Origin: Terebella lapidaria | Lineage: Eukaryota; Annelida; Polychaeta; Terebellida; Terebellidae | DNA: 64,000 nucleotides | Direction: 5' to 3' | Assembly (NCBI GenBank): GCA_949152475.1 | Contig: OX424569.1 | Span: 31,417,950-31,481,949 of the forward strand | Part shown: positions 1 through 11,030 of the stretch, piece after piece | How positions within the stretch are numbered: the first letter of the stretch is position 1 | How the letters are laid out: the number at the start of each line of letters is the position of its first letter | Translations under genes and position numbers: made by a program | The notes under the pieces: model-generated | The model's database searches: none | What the model was told of the DNA's origin: nothing | The model's input: the letters and a program-made list of their open reading frames with translations, nothing else

Positions 1-96
1 TACCTTACTTAATGTATGTACTTTACTTCCTTAATAGAAATATAACAGTTATGAGTATTGTACCATTCTGAGATATAGAGGTTGCACCTGTGATGA

Positions 97-141
97 TTGA
101 CTAATTGATTGATTGAGCACGCTTGATTGATTGAGCACGCT

Positions 142-188
<47 letters not shown>

Positions 189-189
189 G
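97..189. repeat. (GATT)n microsatellite at a splice donor
   Basis: Tandem GATT/TTGA units interrupted by copies of GAGCACGCT. The same GAGCACGCT word flanks the exon donor at 203, so the tract seems to have grown from the first intronic bases by slippage. Confidence 0.9.
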
Positions 190-202
190 CACGCTCCCTC
201 AC

Positions 203-391
203 CCTGGCCAGATCATCGCCGGCAAGCTTCCACTTGAACTGTTGCCGCTTGAGCTCGGCGTGGATCTCGTCATACTTTTTCTTGCTGTCCTTCAGCTGCT
301 TCTCGAGGTCCTGCTTCTCCCAGCGCCACGTGGCCGGCTTCTTATCCTCGCTCGGCTCGTCCGACTTCCGCTTGCCCTTCTCCGCCTCCAG
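203..391 (-). CDS. MTCL: MTCL/SOGA gene, last coding exon inside the window
   Basis: Acceptor CACTCTCAG right of 391; donor CCAGG|GTGAGG at 203/202; phase 0 at both ends, 63 codons. It encodes LEAEKGKRKSDEPSEDKKPA then TWRWEKQDLEKQLKDSKKKY and ends GDDLAR. The gene continues beyond the left edge; the C-terminus and 3' UTR are not visible. The donor is followed within a few bases by a (GATT)n microsatellite, so the intron starts in repetitive DNA. Confidence 0.78.
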
Positions 392-615
392 CTGAGAGTG
401 GCGGATATGAACAGCTCATAAATATTCAAATTCACAGCGTGAATATTCGCGAATATTTGAACAAATTTCCGAATATAAAAACAATCGATTCAATAATAAA
501 TCAGCTATTTGAATGATCTACATGATTTGCGTTATAATGTAATGAATCATCGCGTATGATGTATCTATGATGCATAGTTGTTTAATTGTGTGTATCGGCA
601 CGTCTAACAGAGTAC

Positions 616-741
616 CTGCTGAGAGAGGGTTTCAAGGTCCTCTTTGATTCCCTCGTTAGATTTCTGCTCCTTTCCCAGTTTCTCCTTGATCTGAGCCAGC
701 TGTTCGTTGGCTGTTCTCAGCTGTTTCTGACTCACCGCCAG
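616..741 (-). CDS. MTCL: MTCL/SOGA gene, 42-codon coiled-coil exon
   Basis: Acceptor CCTTCCTACAG right of 741; donor CAGCAG|GTACTC at 616/615; phase 0 at both ends. It encodes LAVSQKQLRTANEQLAQIKE... ending ...EDLETLSQQ, an uninterrupted heptad pattern. Confidence 0.78.
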
Positions 742-1011
742 CTGTAGGAAGGGATAAAGAATAAAACATGAAATAAATAACATCACAATAACGTTACAAC
801 TTATGAACATTCGGGGAAGTATCTAGAGGGAGTGTTTAGAAAACAGCTTCAAACATATGTGCGTTGCAAACTGGAATCCCGATAATACGACCGTTGCTGC
901 CACACACAAAACTCTCGGTCAGTACTCCGGCACCCTATTTATCGGAGATACTTTTCCACATTTGATGCACGACAAAATTTCACCAATTCCCACGTGACCA
1001 CCCCACTATAC

Positions 1012-1176
1012 CTCCTGCTGTAGTATTTCCTTCTCTCGTTCCTTGAGCTTGCCGTCATCCGTGAGCGGTGTGGTGGGAGAGTCCTTGACAGCGAGCTTCT
1101 TCTCCGCCGCCTGAACCTTCAGCTTCTCCTCGGCTAACAGCCCCTCCAGAGTCTCAATCCGAGACTTGAACTTCTT
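1012..1176 (-). CDS. MTCL: MTCL/SOGA gene, 55-codon coiled-coil exon
   Basis: Acceptor CTCCGCAG right of 1176; donor GGAG|GTATAG at 1012/1011; phase 0 at both ends. It encodes KKFKSRIETLEGLLAEEKLK... ending ...EREKEILQQE, a charged coiled coil with a short Pro/Thr linker (DSPTTPLTDD). It joins in frame to exons on both sides. Confidence 0.78.
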
Positions 1177-1525
1177 CTGCGGAGCGAGAGTGTTAACGGA
1201 TGGGTTCATTTTATCAATAGTTATTGGATGAGTTCATATTTCAACTTTATTTTTTTTACCACCATCCGCTACTTTATAAGATGTCAGATGTTTTCTATCA
1301 GTATCATATCATGTTTTCTATCAGTATCATATCATTTTTGTTCAACTATCATTCTTCTTCAAGACAACATATACATGTAAACGTCGAGAGCTAGGCGGGA
1401 ATTCATAATCACAATTTAACGTGTTATACATGAAGTTCACCATTTTAGAACACGACTACAAATTCCAAGATATTATGGAACTATGATATTCCCTCACTGC
1501 GCCACAGTGAACTCAGGCTTCCTAC

Positions 1526-1830
1526 CTCCCAGTCCTTCTGTTTGACGTCACTTCCGGTGCTGACGTCACTGACTCCGCCCTTTTGTGACACATCGTCCTT
1601 GACCTTGGCAAGCTCCCTCTGTGTATTGTCGGCACGGTTGGTGACCAGCTCTAGAAGGTTGGACAGCACCTCGTTCCTCTGCTGGACATTGTCGATCTCC
1701 TCTATGAGTTCCTTCTCCCTCGTCTTGAAGGCGTCTAGCATCTTATCGATGTCGTCCCGGTAACCATCCATCTCCGCCTCCATCTTCTGGTTCTCATCCT
1801 CGCGGTTCTTGATGATTATGAGCATGTCCT
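1526..1830 (-). CDS. MTCL: MTCL/SOGA gene, coiled-coil exon
   Basis: Acceptor TTTCATCAG right of 1830; donor GGGAG|GTAGGA at 1526/1525. The exon begins with the last two bases of the codon split from the previous exon (A|AG, Lys) and ends in phase 0. It encodes 101 full codons: KDMLIIIKNREDENQKMEAE... (heptad-rich) then a Ser/Gly/Lys linker ending KQKDWE. An alternative AG two bases inside the acceptor would break the phase, so 1830 is preferred. Confidence 0.8.
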
Positions 1831-2046
1831 CTGATGAAAAATTAACACCAGTAATGAATGATACACCTTATACAGTCAACCATAGCTGATTATTATATTG
1901 AAAATGTACGTTGAATAGTGCACGCAGTCTATGTGCAATAGCATCTATGTGGAAGCAAAGTACATGTATTATACAGTTATGATATAAATACAAAAATCAC
2001 ATTCTGAATACAATACAAAAATCAGATAGATCGGATGTGAAAAAAA

Positions 2047-3078
2047 TTAGCCCAAAGGCTAAGATAGGTCACCGGACAATTTTGGTGTGGATAATGGAAT
2101 GTAACAGACCTTGAGATATATCAATCAAGGTTATCAGTGTGAACATTATGACCATGAGATTTACCAATCAAGGTCATCCATATGAACATCCATGTGAACA
2201 TGTCACCATTACATGTACGGGTGCAGTATTTGATTTTCTATATGTTCATAATACAAAGATACGTCTGGGTGCAAGTGTATAGGCCGCTCAGGCCAATGTA
2301 CACATTCCGAGTCAGACATTTGGCACTCAAGGTCATCTGAGGTCAAGTTCAAGGTCATCATTAATTGTGCCATATATGTCGTCCTATATGTTCATAATGT
2401 AAACATAAACTTTATATGCAAGCATTTCATCTGTAGAGGCAAATCTGGGCATTTTTGGACACGGAAATGGCTGTTTTGACCTTTTAAGGTCATGCAAGGT
2501 CAAATTCAAGGTCACCACACAAGTCGTCATACATGACTTCCCATTTGAAAGTGTCATTTTCTAAGCTCTATCTCCAGGCGTTCTATGAGTACAGTTCTGG
2601 CAGCTCTCATTATGAGGGAAAAAATTGCCAAAATTTTTTTCAAAGGGTGAACATTTTTTTCCCCCTGTTAATGGCCCAAAATGGATAGTAATGCGATTTC
2701 GCTGACTCGTCAAAAATTCAAGGGCATTCAAGGGCAACCAAACTTATACACATCACAATGGTCCATAAGCATGATAAGGGGAATCTTTTGAAAAAAAAAT
2801 CTCAAAACTGGCTGAACAGTTTTTGAGAAAATGGCCGTCAAAGTCCAAAATTGGGTATTTTTCAACGAAAATGGCCGCCATGTCGAAGAAAACGCGAAAA
2901 TCAAAAAACGAAAAGAACCTTTTCCTGGGAATATTTCTAGCTATTTTTGTGCAAAATTTCAGAAAGATTCGACCGTAAACTTCAAAGATAAAAATGTGGA
3001 CGGACGACGGACGGACGGACGGACGCCGGACACAACGCCATGCCAATAGGTTATCGGACCATAGGTCCGGTAACCTAA
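2047..3078 (-). mobile_element. Hairpin-capped element, family A, copy 1 (in an MTCL intron)
   Basis: Both ends fold into hairpins: TTAGCC-CAAA-GGCTAA at the left and GGTTATCGGACC-ATA-GGTCCGGTAACC at the right. Next to the right hairpin is a (GGAC)n tract. Inside are words such as GGTCATC and AAGGTCA and a phrase also found in the copies near 18.0, 33.4 and 58.2 kb. By comparison with those copies it lies in reverse orientation. No transposase is visible, so it is non-autonomous. It is wholly within the intron between 1830 and 3141. Confidence 0.8.
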
Positions 3079-3140
3079 AAATCAGATCATTGTAATATAT
3101 GAAATAGCCACCACAAAAATAGTATGCAATATAAACTCAC

Positions 3141-4272
3141 TAATTTCAGCTTCCTGTTCAATGACTTTCTCCTTCAGTTGATCGGGCGAAGCTCTGTCAA
3201 CCTTCTTCCAGTCTTTTAGTTTCTTAGGATCTGTTTTATGTTTGCTGAGATCACGAGTGAGTTTGGAATTATGTTCTTCCAGTTCGATCATCTTTTTCCT
3301 CATCTTGCGACACTCGTCTTCGACGGTGCGAAGTCGAGTTCGAAGCTCGTGTGATTCCGATGACTCATCCAGAATATCACCTTTCGGGCGAGTCTGGAGA
3401 ATTTCTTTCGACAGCTGACTCGTTCTCTGGTCCAAAATCTTGATCTGTTCTCTGAGCTTGGAGTTTTCAGCCTCCAACTGTTGAACCTGTTCAACATTGT
3501 GAGAACCAGAGTCACTAACTTGTGGAACACGTCCTGCCTTTAGTTCAATCTTTCTATTCTCTTTGACGAGTCTCTCATTCTCCCTTTCGAGGTAGGCTAT
3601 TTTTTCCTTGAGCACAGATGCCTCCTGTTGAACGAAGTCGAGTTGCCTTTTGAGATCGTACTGTATTTCCCTCGCAGGCGAGCGAGACGGAGAACGATCA
3701 GCGTACTCTTCTAGAGACCTACTCTTCTTCAGCTTCCTCCCCGCGGAAGATCCATGAAGCAACTTGGCAGCCTCCTGGTCCTTCTCAATGAGCTTCAACT
3801 TGAGTTCCTCGATATCCTTCGCCATGTCCCTGATTTTCTCATCATATGGTCTGTCATCATCCACTTTGTCTGATTTTTTGCCCTTTCCTTCGATCAAGCT
3901 ATGGATCTCTCTGATCTGTTTCATGAGAAGTTCATTGTCTTCAACGAGTTCATCCAGTTTCCGTCGCAGTACTTTGATTTCTTGTTCTGCAAGTTCCATC
4001 TCCAAGCGAAGTTCATGTTCCCGTTCAGTTATCACATCTTTGTCACCTTCCTTCTTCCGAAGAAACTTGCCGCTTTTGGCCGAGGAGAGCTTGTTTACTT
4101 GGAAGTTGAGGCTCTCGTTTTCCTCCTCCAAGTCGGAGAGTTTCTTGCGCATCAATCGAGTTTCTTCCTCTGCGAACTTCATCTGTTCTTTCAGGTCGTT
4201 TTCACGCTCTAAACTGTCGGAGAGATCTCGCATCAACTGTGCCAGATTGTAGTCACCTTCCTTGCCAGAACC
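3141..4272 (-). CDS. MTCL: MTCL/SOGA gene, SOGA coiled-coil exon (about 377 codons)
   Basis: Acceptor TTTCACAG right of 4272; donor ATTA|GTGAGT at 3141/3140; it starts in phase 0 and ends after the first base of a codon. It encodes the SOGA-type coiled coil, protein residues about 1038-1415. Four related heptad modules of about 36 residues are visible, each with the pattern E..L...(L/M)...E.E...(L/M)..K(L/I/M)..LE..N..L. Their approximate residues are 1057-1092, 1119-1153, 1237-1273 and 1340-1377. Examples are ENDLKEQMKFAEEETRLMRK and YDLKRQLDFVQQEASVLKEK. The second and third modules are separated by a Ser/Arg/Pro stretch (RSLEEYADRSPSRSPAR) that could be a phosphorylation region. The modules resemble the QNDLK..LHF..EE..LM.KKL repeats I recall from vertebrate MTCL1/SOGA proteins. 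Confidence 0.85.
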
Positions 4273-4567
4273 CTGTGAAATAAAGATATATTTCTAGTAG
4301 TAAAACCTTCATCACATCACATCATGCCCCAATGTTATTACCAATGTTATCTCATGGTTGCAATTATTATGTTTCACCTAGTTTATGTTTGCAAATGATT
4401 ATTACTCAAATTCTAAGCAATTTTCCAACTACGTGTAGCCATATTGGAGTTAAATGTATTAATTTGTACTCAATAATGTTTGAGTTTGTAACCACTACAG
4501 AAGTTGCTGACAAAAAAGATTAAGATTAAGATTGGCAAACTGTCCATGATCTGTATTCAATCCTCAC

Positions 4568-4639
4568 CGGCTTGACGGAGTTTGAAAGAGGTGTCTGGGA
4601 ATTGCTGTTTCTCCGAACATCCTCGCGCAGCTTGGTCAT
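4568..4639 (-). CDS. MTCL: MTCL/SOGA gene, 24-codon coding exon
   Basis: A 72-bp exon joining the coiled coil of the first coding exon to the next. The acceptor TTGAACAG lies just right of 4639 and the donor CCG|GTGAGG at 4568/4567. Phase is 0 at both ends. It encodes MTKLREDVRRNSNS... and ends ...SNSVKP. MTKLREDV continues the heptad pattern, and the Ser/Thr/Pro-rich rest is probably a linker. It is too short to find by open frame alone; splice sites, phase agreement with both neighbours and reading-frame continuity support it. Confidence 0.75.
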
Positions 4640-4684
4640 CTGTTCAATTAGATGTAATGAAGGTTTTTTTGTAAATACATGATT

Positions 4685-4830
4685 AGAGATCAAATTGATT
4701 AATTGATTTGATCAGTTTGATGAATATGATTAATTGATTGATTGATTTTTGGATTTGATGCATATGATTGATTGATTGATTGATTGATGGATTGATTGAT
4801 TTTGGGCTGACAAATTGATCGATTGATTCA
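4685..4830. repeat. (TTGA)n/(GATT)n simple repeat in intron
   Basis: Imperfect GATT/TTGA runs next to the short 24-codon exon. The rest of the intron 4640-7084 holds no exon I can support. Confidence 0.8.
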
Positions 4831-6052
4831 TATTAAGAAAGCTATTGACGCTATTCTGCAGAGCAAATGTCCATTCTATTTTTGGGGGTTCCCGGTAAAC
4901 CGTCGCAGGTAGAAAAATCGGTTAGTTGGATTTTGCGATTTTTTGCGGCCAGACCAAGTCTAAACAGCTTGCAACGGCTGTCTGTATATTCTGTCGGCGT
5001 TAACCAATCAAGGTCGATGTATTTATTCAGTGCGGGGCCATCGTTGCCATGGTTATATCGGGAATATCGGGTTTCTGTTTTGCAACTCGAAGTTTTGGTC
5101 TGTAGTAGACCTACCTGCTTTAGCTTTGGGGTAACTAGGTAACTATAGGGGAAAAAAATTAACTGATCGATTATTCACATCTCCAAGAGGAACAAGTAAG
5201 AAGTGTGCAAGGTTATCTCTCAAAAACATGTTGTTTTCAAAGTCGTTACGAAAAACGTTAGCTGCTTTCATGTGAGTGATGTATTGTGCGGGATGATAAC
5301 AGTGTGGGCCTTCCGTGGAACATCGCTGCCTTAGATCAGCATGAAAATACACGTTATTAAAGCAATGTTATTATTTTACCATGTATATTACATTAGTATA
5401 CATTAACATTCATGAAATAAGTATTACCCTCTTATTGTACGCGTATAGATCTATATTCCCTCGGCAGACAAAAAATAAGTGTTATCTGGTTAATAACATG
5501 GAGGTATCATGTTATCTCTATCTGTGGTGACCTATCCCGAATCTTTTTTTCGTTTTTTTCAAATGTTATTTACAAATTAATGGGTAATTGAGCGTGTGCA
5601 TTAATTTGCTTTCAATAATAAATCTCGTCGGAAGGCAAATGATGGTATAGTTTATCGCCAATAAGTTGATATTACTAATGGACCCTACATGATTTTCTTA
5701 TCCTGATTAATTGAATTAGTAACACGATACGTTGGGTCTTTGGTCTGTGACTATCAGACCCCGTGCATGTATAATATTGCGCAATACACGAAGAACTTCT
5801 ACCACAAAATAAACAAGGAACGTTGAACACTTCTGGATTTCGCCAGCGTTAGACTAAGAATAGTACTTGTTTCGCTATCTTGCGCTTGTTAGGATGAGTA
5901 TATAAAAGCAATCAACCGGTACATTGCTTTGCATCTATTGGTTTGATCCAGGTGCACGCACGGTGTGGCATTTGAAGGCGCACGCTGGATTTACATATAA
6001 TAATATCAAGTCCCCATTGCCCATAGTCGAAGCGATCAAGTATAGTACTGCA

Positions 6053-6660
6053 CCCCCCCCCCCCCCCACCACTAACTACTGGTAATTCGGTTATTTTCTC
6101 TGGGTTCGTGTACATACTGCCTTCATATCCAGACTGATGATTTTGCTCTGACTCAGCTAAGATGGCTGATGGAAAGGAGCAAGCCACAGAAATAAACCAT
6201 ACGTTGTCATGGTAACTGAGAAGATGTGGGGGGGGGGGGGGTAAAAATAATGAGCATCGCTTGAGGGACGATAGTTTAGAATACCAGTACATAACAAACA
6301 AATATTGATATGATTTATTTCTTCAGTTTAACTCACCATGTGGTAATGTATCTTATGGGTCCAATATCCTTGAGCACCCCTCCCCACCCCCACCCCTTCA
6401 GAAATCTCGGGCTCGTCCCAATCTCTGTCCGGATTACACCAAACCCAACCCCCCGCAATATTTTTTCTTCTTCCCCGATGGAATATATTTATGCCCGTGG
6501 AACGAACACGATTTCTTCATGTTCAGGAAATGTTGTAGGCGCGCGAGTATTGCAAAAAGTCCCGAGTCTTTCCCAGTCTATGTGTGGGCCCTCGTATAAA
6601 AATATCATTTTTCCAGGAGGGTGTGTGGGAGAGCGGAAGGGGGGTGGGGGGGGGGGGGGT
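6053..6660. repeat. Intronic poly-C and poly-G runs
   Basis: A run of 15 C at 6053-6067, 14 G at 6228-6241 and 14 G at 6646-6659, with C-rich DNA (CCCCACCCCCACCCC) at about 6378. They lie in the large MTCL intron. Similar C runs occur near 39.0 and 55.08 kb. Confidence 0.85.
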
Positions 6661-7084
6661 GGAAGACTGGTACTACGCATATTTCGTGTTTAATATTAAC
6701 CTTTAACATTCTTCGGGAAACGGGAACATTTGGCTGTGGAATGCGTGTGAATTCAACTTTCGTTTAATACAATATATGCAAGTAGCTAATTTTTATAGTG
6801 CTGTTGTACGAGTGCATGTTATATTTGGCTACCAATATTGAACATATTGGATGAAATGTTATTGCAGTCTCAATTTGTTTGTTCCTTCAACAAAAAATTT
6901 TCTCAGAAAATTTCGATCGATATAATAAAACAATGATTCAAGCAACTTTAGACAAATAAATTCCAACATATATAGGCCTAATCATTATTATATAGGCCTA
7001 ATCATCATAGAAATGAATTTAAGGAAGTAATTAATTAATTAATAATCAATAAATAATTTATATACATTTGCATACACAACTGAC

Positions 7085-10000
7085 CTCTGAGTTCATTGCG
7101 TCCATGTCTTTTTGCAGCACGTGTCGTCTCGTTTCCGAGTCCGTCAGGATGTCGTTCATCCGATCCAGTTCCTCTTCATATCGTTGTCTTTTCTCTTCCA
7201 CCAGTTCAAGTTCATCGTGTAATCGTACAGAAACCTCCTTGGCCATTTTAAGTTCCTCTTCAAGTTCCCGAATTTGCATTTTATCATCGTGCATGTCGTA
7301 GCGACTTTCCAGATGTCTAATCTTCTCTTCGTAGTGCATGCGTTCCTGTTCAATCTGTTCATTGCGTCGTTCCGACTTACGTAGTTTGAATTGTAAAATA
7401 CGACAGTTTTTCGCCGTCGCCTCGAGTTCTTTCTGTAGCTCGCGGAACTCCAGACACTCGTCGTCCCGAAATTGATCGTGCATCTCCTCCATCTCCAGCT
7501 GGAGGTCACGACACTCCTGTTTCAGTGTGACGTTCTCATCGATCATTTCGGAGTAGCGATTTTCGCTTTCCTCGAGTTTCTTCTGTAGCAGGGAGATTTC
7601 ATTTTCCTGGATGGAGAGGGACGATCGTTCACTCTCGGGAAGTTTTAGACGGTCCATGAGTCGCCCTTTTTCGTTCGAGAGACGTGTCACATTTTCCTCC
7701 ATCTCGCCGATCCGGAAGTTATAATCTTCCTCGAGACCGATATATTCTTCTTTCTTGGAGGAGAGAAGATCGCTGAGAGCGTTTCTCTCACGATCAATCT
7801 TCTCGCATCGCGCCTCCAAGATGACGACCTTCTCGCGTAGACTCTCGATCAACATCCGGGTCCCCTCCATCATTGCTTCGTCACGTGCTATGCCGGGAGT
7901 CGTCGTTTCCATGCCAACCATGCGCCGTTGCCTGGCAGCTTGCCAGGCGCTTTCGTCAACGCTTGGGCGTTTCCGGCGACGTCTCACATTCGAGCCACGG
8001 TTCTGCGAGTTGATGACGTCATGATCGTCATCGGTTTGGCTGCGCGTGGGTACTACGTTGCTGTTGTAGTACCAATCGGCGCTGTTACTCCCGCCACCGC
8101 CGCCGCCAGAGGCGCTGCTGTTGTATATAACTTGTCCCCTGTGTTGTGACTGTTGGGGTTGTTGTACACTCTGACCTTGTTGTTCACTCTCAGGGTAATA
8201 ATACAGAGATGAACCGGAAATGGCTTTCAGCGTTTGCTCAGAGACGCTGGGCTTGTGTGAGGTTATCACGTGGTCTACATCCGTCGATTGCTGCTCGTAT
8301 ATCGTATCTGGTGACGTCACACTTCTGGTAGAGTTTTCGCTCGGGATGATGATCAGGGCGGCTTGTTTGACTTGCCCTGACTCACTTCCACTGTCCTCGT
8401 CTATGGTGATCTCTGAATGGCCAGGATACTGCAAGGACACACCTGATTGGTCCTGGATCAGATGGTCGGAATTACCGCGACTCCTCCGGGTTTTCCCCCG
8501 ATTCGCTCCAGATGATTCAGGTAAAGTTGGTGACGTTACCTGGTCCGCGTTTTCTCCTTGCTCTACATCCAAGTGCTGACTATTTACTATGGTGATATTA
8601 GCGGGTATGGACTCGCTAGTTCCCGCCTGATACTCCCTGTTGTCGCCACCAGTGCTAGAAGGGACGTCTTGACCTTGGTCGATGTTAAGGTGAAGAGAAG
8701 CCCCTTCCTTGTTTGTTGACTGTTGTTGCACTGGTGGCTCTCTCCTACCTTCCGACTCTTCGTTATTTCTGGACTGCGAATCTTCACGACTCGTGGGAGC
8801 TTTGCCTGTAGAAACGTGGCCAGTATCGGATACTTTCCCCTTGCCTGTGGTACAGCCGCCAGGTGATACTGAATCGCCGGCTTTCTCTTTATCGTATCCT
8901 GAAGATATGGAGATCGATTGGGACCCCCTGACTTCTGCAGTGGAAGATTTCTGCTCTTGTTTCTGCTCTGTGGGCAGTTGTACAGCTTCTACGGATTCCT
9001 TCTCGCCGGCGCCTCGCTTCACGCGATCCCCATCGCCGCTGTACGCGTCTTGTACGCGCGGTTTGTTTTGGTATCTGGCCCCGGGACTATCCAGGTGTTC
9101 ACTTGTCGAGGTTTCGATCTTAACCCCGCGTTGCTGTTCCCCTTTCTCCCTTCCAACCGATAGCGGCTCTTCTTTCCCTATATCCCCGAGAGATAGGTCT
9201 GAGTTTCCCGCCCTGTCGGCCCCCCGTTCCTTGGGTTTTGCCGGTTCCTGAGTCTGGGTTGCAAGTTTGGGATCTAGACGCGTAGCGTTAGAACCTTGGC
9301 GCAGAGCTGTTTGTTGTTGACTGCTGCTCACGGGCAAGGAATGTGCAGCGATGTTTTTGCCGCTTTCATCTTTCTTATTGTCAGTTGAGGCGCTTGATGA
9401 GCCGGTGGCTATTTTGGATTGTTTATCGGGATGGGAAACTTGTATTGTAGAGGGTTCCTCCCCCTTAGCATCACCAGCTTTAGCACCTGGCCTTGCGTCG
9501 GGCGATGTAACATCAGGCGATGAAACTTTTGAAACATTAGCAGAACCCTTCGACTGTTGGTCACGTGGCGGACCTGGTTGTGGTGGGGTTGGGGTGGTCT
9601 GGTTTGATTTTTTATCGGAATTATTTTGTTTTTGTCCACCTAATAGGTTCAACTGAGTGGAATCTAATTTATTGCGCTGTGTGGGTCCAGTCGACGATTT
9701 ATCCGATTTTTTGGTACTCTTTCCCGCATCAACAGACGATTTGTCAGCGCCATCTTTTTGCTTTGCCGCGGGACTACCTTTGCTTCCGGTGACATCTTTA
9801 TCGCCGTTTTTCTTCTGAACTACAGACAATTTAGACGGACTTGGCGCATGCGCATCGCCCGTCAATTTTTTGCCACCTGTCGCAGCGTCGTCTCGAGTTT
9901 TGCCGCCGCCATTTTTGTCTATTTTCGCTAATTTTTCACCGTCGTCTTTCGGCTTGGCTTTCGGAGATTTTGGTGTAACTTTCGGTGATTTCGCCTCTTC

Positions 10001-10123
10001 TGGAGGGGCATAATCCTCTTTATGCTCGACCTCTGTCTTGAAGCAGTTCTTGCACAAGTTTCGCCGAAATAACTGGGGCTCAAACTTGAGACATCTTACA
10101 TTTTTCGTCGCTTTTGCACTCAT
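7085..10123 (-). CDS. MTCL: MTCL/SOGA-family microtubule-crosslinking protein, first coding exon (1,013 residues)
   Basis: Large 5' coding exon, ATG at 10123-10121 with A at -3, donor GAG|GTCAGT at 7085/7084. Residues 11-28 form C-x2-F-x4-F-x4-C-x2-C-F (C11, F14, F19, C24, C27, F28). I recall the same spacing at the N-terminus of MPRIP/outspread; it may bind metal. About residues 37-700 are low-complexity (S, K, Q, G, P, D), probably disordered, with a glycine run and a basic patch RRRRKR at 714-719. From W727 (WQAARQRRMVGME) a coiled coil runs to the exon end. It holds the MTCL/SOGA signatures NCRILQFKLRKSE (906-918) and VSVRLHDELE (964-973). Family members crosslink and stabilise microtubules in polarised cells or at the Golgi (known for vertebrate MTCL1/2). 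Orthology rests on remembered motifs, not on a search. Which vertebrate paralogue it corresponds to cannot be said; an invertebrate may have one pre-duplication gene. Confidence 0.85.
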
Positions 10124-10638
10124 TTTAACAATTGCATTTTCCTGTTTATTATCGTCAGTAAAACAACCGAATTATTCTGAATCCTTCCAGAGAACGCTCA
10201 AAATACACAAATCATGGAACCAATCTGTAAAATAGTAACAAAGTATTATGCATGCAATCATCACAGTACCTTAGTTGTGCCATTTGTATCCGAAATTATC
10301 ATATTGCTTCCATTGATGCAATAATAAATTCACACGATTTAAAATTACGCCGAAAAGTGAAACTCATGTAGTGTATTCCATGCATTAGCTCTGGATGTGC
10401 AACACGCAAATAAATGAAAAACTAACACCAAATACGATCCGTCCATATACAGTTTTCTATGCTTATCACCTGTATTTCAGCTACCAGACGTACTAGTGTA
10501 TCTCTCAATGCACCGTACTCCAAAGCGCCATTAATTCCATGACCTTGCGTAGGGTTCAAATGTTTATAAACTTTGTGTGCGATCTGGCACCGTTAGTCGA
10601 ACACACCCAATCGATCGCTAATCAATAGCTAAACTTAC

Positions 10639-11030
10639 CGACTTCGACAGGCACATGATCCAGAAAAAGACGGCAAGGAAACCAACGAGCTAATATTGCA
10701 GAACGGAGCCGATTAGAAATCCAAACGCCGCGTGTACGAAATGCTTGAAAATTGCCGATAGAGAGAAGGTGCGGAGAAGTAAGATGTCCCAAGTACGGTA
10801 CTTTCTCTTCCTCTACCGCAAATCCTGAACTTACTGCCAACTGCCAACGAGTTTTAGATGGGGCTCCCTCATAACCACGGCATCAGTCTGTCTGAAGGAT
10901 AACAACTCAGTCGACTAGTCCGGACTACCAACCTTGCTAATTCCCCGCCGCTCGCTGGAGATCGTATCCGACTCCCAGCCGCGTGCAAGCCGTCAGCACC
11001 ACGGCAGTACTCTAGAAACAACAGAGCGAT
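10639..11030 (-). other. MTCL: Probable non-coding first exon and promoter region of the MTCL/SOGA gene
   Basis: On the minus strand a strong donor, GTCG|GTAAGTTT, lies at 10639/10638. A matching acceptor (AATAAACAG|GAAAATG) lies at 10142, 18 bases before the ATG of the first coding exon. The sequence from about 10860 to 11050 is richer in G, C and CpG than its surroundings (CCCGCCGCTCGC, CAGCCGCGTG), as expected near a promoter. The upstream edge of this exon (transcription start) is a guess; only the donor and acceptor are read directly. Confidence 0.45.

Noticed and set aside
7068-9792. Several plus-strand open frames opposite the MTCL exon
   Set aside because: Antisense shadows of the long coding exon; none has splice support or a protein-like pattern.
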